From NCBI GenBank assembly GCA_963824885.1, contig CAWGQN010000008.1, forward strand, positions 56,952 through 120,951: a stretch of 64,000 nucleotides of DNA, read 5' to 3'. Shown in pieces: positions 58,981-64,000 of the stretch. This DNA is from CAWGQN01 sp963824885 (GTDB lineage: Bacteria > Actinomycetota > Actinomycetes > Actinomycetales > Microbacteriaceae). Both the position numbers and the translations under genes were made by a program. Position 1 is the stretch's first letter, and every line of letters begins with the position of its first letter. The notes below the pieces were generated by a model. The model worked only from the letters and a program-made list of their open reading frames with translations, had not been told where the DNA came from and did no database searches.

Positions 58981-61547
58981 TGCGTGTCCCCGTGAAGTGG
59001 TTGTCGGAATTTGTCGAAATTGCTCGAGGAACGACACCGGACGACATCCACGCCGCGCTCGTGAAAGTCGGGTTTGAAGAAGAAGACATTCACGTCTTCA
59101 ACGTATCGGGTCCAATCGTTGTGGGCGAGGTGCTTGAGATCCAGCCGGAGAAGCACTCGAACGGCAAGACGATTCGATGGTGTCGCGTTCGCGTTGCACC
59201 GTCGGGCGAGACGGCGCTCGATGGTGGATCCGACCTTCGCGGAATTGTGTGCGGCGCCGATAATTTTGTGGTTGGTGATCGGGTTGTCGTGTGCTTGCCG
59301 GGCGCAATCCTGCCCGGCGGCCTCGTTATTTCACGCCGAGAAACGTACGGTCATGTGTCAGACGGCATGATTGCCTCAACACATGAACTCGGGCTGGGCG
59401 ATAACCGCGACGGCATTCTGACGCTCCCGTCGACCGGACTCGACTCGGATGTCGGGGCGGACGCGCTCCCACTCTTGGGACTCGACGACAGCGCGGTTGA
59501 CGTGAACGTGACTCCAGACCGCGGTTACGCTCTCTCGATTCGTGGCATCGCGAGAGAATACTCACACGCCACCGGGGCTCGCTTTCGCGATCCGGTGCTC
59601 GTGTCCCGCGAATCGGGGGGAGGGGCCGAGGAAAAATCGGCCGACGCCATTCGTGCCGTGATTGACGATTCCACTCCAATTCGGGGCGAGGCCGGGGCGA
59701 CCGTTTTTGTCACGCGCGTTGTACGCGGCGTCGACGCTCGGCGCGCGACACCCGTGTGGATGGTCGCGCGCTTGGCGCTCGCCGGCATTCGCTCGGTCTC
59801 TGTCCTCGTTGACATTACCAACTACGTGATGCTTGAACTCGGTCAGCCGATTCACGGCTACGATCTCGCGACGCTGAGCGGCGGGCTGGTCGTTCGACGC
59901 GCGCTCGGGGGTGAGACGGTCACGACGCTCGACGACACGGCTCTTTCGCTTGATCCTGAAGACCTCGTCATTGCTGACGATTCCGGGCCGGTCGCGCTCG
60001 CCGGCATCATGGGCGGCGCGATCACTCAAATGACGAGTAACACGGTCGACATCCTCATAGAAGCGGCCCGTTACGATCCCGTTTCAATTGCGCGCTCGGC
60101 CCGTCGACACCGCCTTTCCAGCGAATCGTCTCGGAGGTTTGAACGAGGCGTCGACCCGCGCATCGCTCAAGCCGCTGCATCGCGTGTTGTTCAGCTCGTG
60201 AGCGAGTTGGCCGGAGGACACTCAAACGGCGAGGGTACAGTCCTCGAGGCGACGCCGCGTGAAAATCACATCGACCTTCCCGATGGGTTTGTTCACCGTC
60301 TCATGGGTGTCGACTACGACCGCGACGAGGTGCGATCTTCGCTTGACGCAATCGGGGCGACCCTCGTCGACACGCCGGGAAAAATTGTCGTATCTCCACC
60401 GAGCTGGCGACCGGACCTGACCGACAAGTGGTCGCTCGCCGAAGAAGTCGCGCGCCTCGTCGGTTTTGATCGAATTCCCGCGGTGCTTCCCGTTGCTCCG
60501 CCCGGGCGCGGCCTCACGACATCCCAGAGGGCGCGACGCTCGGTCGCAACCGTTTTGGCAGCAACGGGGCACACCGAAGTCCTGTGCTACCCATTTGTGT
60601 CGAGCGCGGTCAATGACGTGTTCGGCGACGCCACGCGCACGGGTGTCGCTCACGTGCGGGTCGCAAACCCAATTGACGGTGAGGCGCCGTTCCTTCGCAC
60701 GTCGTTGCTGCCGGGCCTTATCGGCGCCGCACGCCGAAACCGATCTCGCGGCCAGACACACGTGGCCGTGTTTGAAATTGGGACCGTCTTTCGCCCCGAA
60801 ATTGGTCGCCACTACGGTCAAGCCACATTGCCGGCGTCGGCGACTCGGCCGTCGCGAGAGATGCTTGCCTCGCTCGACGCGAGCATTCCTCCACACGGTG
60901 AGCGAATAGGAGCCGTCTTCGTCGGTGACGCAATTCGCCAACAGCCCGGCCTCGACGCGGTGTCGTATTCGTGGCGAGACGCCGTGACAACGGTTCAACA
61001 GATTTCGCTCGCACTCGGGGTGTCTGTCAACGTCCGCCCGGGGTTCCATCAGGGGTTTCATTCGGGGCGGACCGCCGAGATTTTTGCGCTCGTGGGGGGC
61101 ACGGACGTCTCGATCGGATACGCGGGAGAACTTCTTCCCTCGCTCGCGCGCGACGTCGATCTTCCGGGTGTCGTTGGTGCTGTCGAACTCGACCTGGCAG
61201 CGTTATGTACCGCGGCGGCCGAGTTCGCGGCGGCCGAGCACGATGGTGTCGCTCCTCTCTCGTCTCACCCGGTTGCGACTCAAGACGTTTCATTGGTCGT
61301 CGGTCACGACGTGCTCGCGGGAGATGTTCGCACCGCCCTCATTGACGGGGCGGGGCCGCTATTGGAAGAAGCTCGCCTGATCGGCGACTATCGGGGTGAC
61401 CGCGTTGAGCGTGGCACGAAATCGCTCACGTTCGCGTTGCATTTTCGGGCCTCCGACCGAACGTTGACGGCAGCGGAGGCGACCGACGCAAAATCGGCCG
61501 GTGTTGCCGCGGCCCACGCGCGTTTCGGTGCATCACTTCGCGGGTAA
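58980..61547 (+). CDS. pheT: Phenylalanine-tRNA ligase beta subunit
   Basis: 855-residue editing and tRNA-binding subunit. In order: an N-terminal OB/tRNA-binding domain (about 40-150), the B3/B4 editing domain (about 215-400), B5 (about 410-480), a catalytic-like core and the C-terminal anticodon-binding domain with HPVATQDVSLVVG and SLTFALHFRASDRTL. Full length. Starts ATG sharing a base with the pheS stop. Confidence 0.95.
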   Translation: MRVPVKWLSEFVEIARGTTPDDIHAALVKVGFEEEDIHVFNVSGPIVVGEVLEIQPEKHSNGKTIRWCRVRVAPSGETALDGGSDLRGIVCGADNFVVGDRVVVCLPGAILPGGLVISRRETYGHVSDGMIASTHELGLGDNRDGILTLPSTGLDSDVGADALPLLGLDDSAVDVNVTPDRGYALSIRGIAREYSHATGARFRDPVLVSRESGGGAEEKSADAIRAVIDDSTPIRGEAGATVFVTRVVRGVDARRATPVWMVARLALAGIRSVSVLVDITNYVMLELGQPIHGYDLATLSGGLVVRRALGGETVTTLDDTALSLDPEDLVIADDSGPVALAGIMGGAITQMTSNTVDILIEAARYDPVSIARSARRHRLSSESSRRFERGVDPRIAQAAASRVVQLVSELAGGHSNGEGTVLEATPRENHIDLPDGFVHRLMGVDYDRDEVRSSLDAIGATLVDTPGKIVVSPPSWRPDLTDKWSLAEEVARLVGFDRIPAVLPVAPPGRGLTTSQRARRSVATVLAATGHTEVLCYPFVSSAVNDVFGDATRTGVAHVRVANPIDGEAPFLRTSLLPGLIGAARRNRSRGQTHVAVFEIGTVFRPEIGRHYGQATLPASATRPSREMLASLDASIPPHGERIGAVFVGDAIRQQPGLDAVSYSWRDAVTTVQQISLALGVSVNVRPGFHQGFHSGRTAEIFALVGGTDVSIGYAGELLPSLARDVDLPGVVGAVELDLAALCTAAAEFAAAEHDGVAPLSSHPVATQDVSLVVGHDVLAGDVRTALIDGAGPLLEEARLIGDYRGDRVERGTKSLTFALHFRASDRTLTAAEATDAKSAGVAAAHARFGASLRG

Positions 61548-61556
61548 GTTTGAAGG

Positions 61557-62615
61557 ATGAGCTTTTCAGTTGCCGTTGCGGGCGCAAGCGGTTATGCGGG
61601 CGGTGAATTGCTCCGCCTTCTTGCGGGCCACACTGAGTTTGACGTGCGAACGGTGACCGCGTTTCGCAGCGCGGGGAGGTCGCTCGGATCCGTCCACCGC
61701 CATCTGCGGGCCGGAGCGGAGCTGACTCTGGTTGACACAACGCGTGAGGCACTTTCCGGACACGACGTTGTCTTTCTCGCCCTTCCACACGGCTCATCGG
61801 GCGAGATCGCCGCGGCCCTCGACACCGATACTCTCGTTATCGATTGCGGTGCGGATCATCGTCTCGAGGACGAGCGCGAGTGGAACGAGTTTTACGGCGG
61901 GCAATTTTTTGGAACGTGGACGTACGGCCTTCCCGAACTCGTTGATGGGGCCTCACGAGATGGCCGCGCTCAACGCGACGCGCTCAGGGGTGTCTCACGA
62001 ATTGCCGTTCCCGGTTGCAACGCTACGGCAGTGACGCTCGGCATTGCCCCCGGTTTACGCGCTGGAGTAGTGCGGAGCGACGACCTTGTCGCAGTTCTTA
62101 CCGTTGGCACATCGGGAGCGGGCAAGAGTCCGTCGAGCGACTTGATTGCGAGCGAGGTGATCGGTTCAGCGAGCGCTTACGCCGTCGGAGGCGTGCATCG
62201 ACACGTCCCTGAAATCATTCAAAATCTGGCCCATGCTGGACGTGGTCAGCGACCCACAATTTCGTTTACTCCCGTGATCGTCCCACTGTCACGCGGCATT
62301 CTCGCGACGACAACCGCTTCAGTCGAACGGGGTGTATCTCTCGCTCGCGTGCGGTCCGCGTGGGAGGATGCGTATGAGCGCGAGCCGTTTGTTCACGTGC
62401 TGCCCGCCGGCCAATTCCCGCGTACAAGCGACGTTGTCGGGTCAAACGTCGCGCTCATCGGGATCGCGCTTGACGAGGCCGCCCAGCGGGTTGTCACGGT
62501 AACCGCACTGGACAATTTAGTCAAAGGCACCGCGGGAGCAGCGATTCAATCCGCAAATATTGCCCTCGGTATCGCCGAAACGACGGGATTGATCGTGGAC
62601 GGGATGGCGCCGTGA
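61557..62615 (+). CDS. argC: N-acetyl-gamma-glutamyl-phosphate reductase
   Basis: Third step of arginine synthesis. NADP motif VAGASGYAGGELLRLL at the N-terminus and the catalytic Cys in VPGCNATAVTLGI. HRHVPEIIQNL holds a catalytic His. 352 residues. ATG start 9 bases after pheT; the stop overlaps argJ (GTGA). Confidence 0.95.
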   Translation: MSFSVAVAGASGYAGGELLRLLAGHTEFDVRTVTAFRSAGRSLGSVHRHLRAGAELTLVDTTREALSGHDVVFLALPHGSSGEIAAALDTDTLVIDCGADHRLEDEREWNEFYGGQFFGTWTYGLPELVDGASRDGRAQRDALRGVSRIAVPGCNATAVTLGIAPGLRAGVVRSDDLVAVLTVGTSGAGKSPSSDLIASEVIGSASAYAVGGVHRHVPEIIQNLAHAGRGQRPTISFTPVIVPLSRGILATTTASVERGVSLARVRSAWEDAYEREPFVHVLPAGQFPRTSDVVGSNVALIGIALDEAAQRVVTVTALDNLVKGTAGAAIQSANIALGIAETTGLIVDGMAP

Positions 62616-63784
62616 GCGTCACCGCGCCTTGTGGGTTTGCCGCATCAGGGGTCGCTTCGGGGTTGAAATCATCGGGTGATCTCGATGTAGCGCTCGTGCA
62701 AAATCTGGGTCCGTCATTCTCTGCCGCGGCCGTTTTTACGACCAATCAGTGTGTCGCGAACCCTGTTCACTGGAGTCGACAGGCGATTTCCGACGGGCTG
62801 ATTTCCGCGATTTTCATTAATTCGGGCGGCGCAAACTGTTTCACGGGAGCGCGGGGGTTTCAGACCACTCACGCGACGGCTGAAGCGGTCGCTTCGGCTC
62901 TTGCAATTTCAGCGTCCGACGTGCTTGTGTGCTCGACGGGTTTAATTGGCGAGCAACTCGATACGATTCGAGTGACTTCCGGGGCAACTCGAGCTGCTCG
63001 GTCGCTCTCGGATCCGGCGGCACGCACGGTCGTCGGGGGGGACGCCGCAGCAAACGCTATTTTGACGACCGATTCGAGAGCCAAGCAGGCAATACATCGT
63101 TCGCCCGGGGGGTGGACTATTGGTGGAATGGCAAAAGGAGCGGGTATGCTCGCTCCGGGCCTCGCGACAATGCTCGTTGTCATCACGACAGACGCGGTTG
63201 CATCGGCACGTGACCTCGACGGTGCTCTCCGCCATGCGACTCGGATCACGTTCGAGCGGCTGGATTCTGACGGGTGCTTGTCAACGAACGACACGGTGTC
63301 CCTTCTCAGTTCCGGGGCGAGCGGGATCACTCCCGATCATGACGAATTTATCGCCGGACTCACCGCGATTTGCCGTGACCTCACGAGGCAATTGCACCGC
63401 GACGCGGAGGGTGCAAGTCATGAAATCGCCATTCGAGTGTCGGGCGCCGCGACGGAACAAGACGGCGTCGATGTCGCCCGGGCCGTCGCGCGAAGCGCTC
63501 TCGTCAAGACGGCGATTTTCGGCAATGACCCAAATTGGGGGCGTATTCTTGCCGCGGCGGGCACGACCGCCGTTCGCATTAGTCCGAGTGAGATCGACGT
63601 GGTCATTAATGGTGTGCGCGTTTGCCAGGGAGGCGTCATTGACGAACCACGCAATCGCGTTGATCTCACGCCGCGAGAGGTGTCAATTGACATTGACATC
63701 CACAGGGGCTCGCACTCGGCGATCATTTGGACCAACGACCTCACGCACGCCTACGTGCACGAAAATAGCGCGTATTCGAGTTGA
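62612..63784 (+). CDS. argJ: Glutamate N-acetyltransferase / amino-acid N-acetyltransferase ArgJ
   Basis: Transfers acetyl from N-acetylornithine to glutamate, so recycling the blocking group. The self-cleavage site Ala-Thr with nucleophile Thr lies in KGAGMLAPGLATMLVV. FINSGGANCFTGARG and GNDPNWGRILAA are typical. 390 residues. GTG start coupled to argC; the stop is followed after 2 bases by argB. A bifunctional role (also making acetylglutamate) is possible if no argA exists. Confidence 0.94.
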   Translation: MSVTAPCGFAASGVASGLKSSGDLDVALVQNLGPSFSAAAVFTTNQCVANPVHWSRQAISDGLISAIFINSGGANCFTGARGFQTTHATAEAVASALAISASDVLVCSTGLIGEQLDTIRVTSGATRAARSLSDPAARTVVGGDAAANAILTTDSRAKQAIHRSPGGWTIGGMAKGAGMLAPGLATMLVVITTDAVASARDLDGALRHATRITFERLDSDGCLSTNDTVSLLSSGASGITPDHDEFIAGLTAICRDLTRQLHRDAEGASHEIAIRVSGAATEQDGVDVARAVARSALVKTAIFGNDPNWGRILAAAGTTAVRISPSEIDVVINGVRVCQGGVIDEPRNRVDLTPREVSIDIDIHRGSHSAIIWTNDLTHAYVHENSAYSS

Positions 63785-63786
63785 CT

Positions 63787-64000
63787 ATGGCACTGAGTGA
63801 GTCTTCTTTGGGGCTTGACGAGTACAGCGGACGAAGGATTGTCGTCAAGTTTGGTGGAAACGCCATGGTCGCGCCGGAACTCTACCGTGCCTTCGCGCAC
63901 GACATGATCGTCTTGCGCGAAGCGGGGATTTATCCCGTGGTTGTTCACGGTGGGGGACCGCACATTTCCAGATGCTTGCCCGGCTGGGTATTGAGAGCGA
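63787..64000 (+). CDS. argB: Acetylglutamate kinase, 5' part, with an apparent frameshift
   Basis: Second step of arginine synthesis. The visible N-terminus RRIVVKFGGNAM (phosphate-binding Lys-x-Gly-Gly) and VVVHGGGPHIS (substrate loop) fit ArgB. After codon 63967-63969 the expected MLARLGIES appears in the next frame. One A missing in AGAATG at 63970-63973 would explain it. The gene runs off the window edge. Confidence 0.85.
   Translation, partial: MALSESSLGLDEYSGRRIVVKFGGNAMVAPELYRAFAHDMIVLREAGIYPVVVHGGGPHISRCLPGWVLRA

Noticed and set aside
1..64000. tRNA, rRNA, transposase, integrase or phage genes
   Set aside because: None were seen when reading the intergenic regions and proteins, though short tRNAs could be missed without a covariance scan.

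Overview
The window is a stretch of actinobacterial chromosome. It has moderately high GC (roughly 55-60% by eye), many GTG and TTG starts, short or overlapping gene junctions, and the conserved order rpsO-pnp, dapB-thyX-dapA-rnj-ftsK-pgsA-cinA, HTH regulator-DUF3046-recA-recX-miaB-miaA-dapF-hflX, lexA, hisC-hisB-hisH-hisA, infC-rpmI-rplT, pheS-pheT and argC-argJ-argB. From memory of family sequences, this order and proteins such as polynucleotide phosphorylase most resemble Microbacteriaceae. I could not run a search, so that placement is an inference. I saw no rRNA, tRNA, CRISPR array, insertion sequence or prophage.

Layout. 1-9.2 kb: end of a PAP2-like phosphatase, a large sortable surface protein, mutY, truB, two small membrane proteins, ribF, a GDSL hydrolase and a Stealth-type sugar phosphotransferase. 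9.1-22.8 kb: a cAMP-type phosphodiesterase, a SNF2 helicase, an oligopeptidase B-like protease, an APC permease broken by a frameshift, aspA, a fumarylacetoacetase-fold enzyme, HelD and an FKBP lipoprotein. 23-25.9 kb: rpsO and pnp, with a structured leader and a strong terminator. 25.9-30.6 kb: a type III polyketide synthase / ICMT methyltransferase / flavoprotein operon (phenolic-lipid type), an aldo-keto reductase-fold protein lacking most of its catalytic tetrad, and a histidine phosphatase. 30.7-40.5 kb: lysine and thymidylate synthesis, RNase J, FtsK and a PgsA-CinA fusion. 40.7-48.6 kb: a ClgR-like regulator, DUF3046, recA (frameshifted as sequenced), recX, miaB, miaA, dapF, an rRNA-type methyltransferase and hflX. 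48.7-50.9 kb: a secreted pertussis-toxin-S1-like ADP-ribosyltransferase, then lexA divergent from a LysM membrane protein across an SOS-box region. 50.9-64 kb: histidine genes, DUF1844, the infC operon (apparent AUC start), a SpoU methyltransferase, an unknown exported protein, pheST and the start of the arginine operon.

How the parts fit. The SOS circuit (LexA, RecA, RecX and a LysM protein placed like mycobacterial ChiZ or Bacillus YneA) is represented by its genes and by matching palindromes upstream of recA and between lexA and the LysM gene. DapA, DapB and DapF supply diaminopimelate. His, Arg and Phe-tRNA genes form translationally coupled operons. The accessory content (surface protein, Stealth transferase, phenolic-lipid cassette, exported ADP-ribosyltransferase) concerns the cell surface and outside interactions.

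Caution on sequence quality. Three genes (APC permease, recA, argB) each carry a break that one extra A in a short A run would repair. This looks like a systematic one-base deletion error rather than true gene loss.
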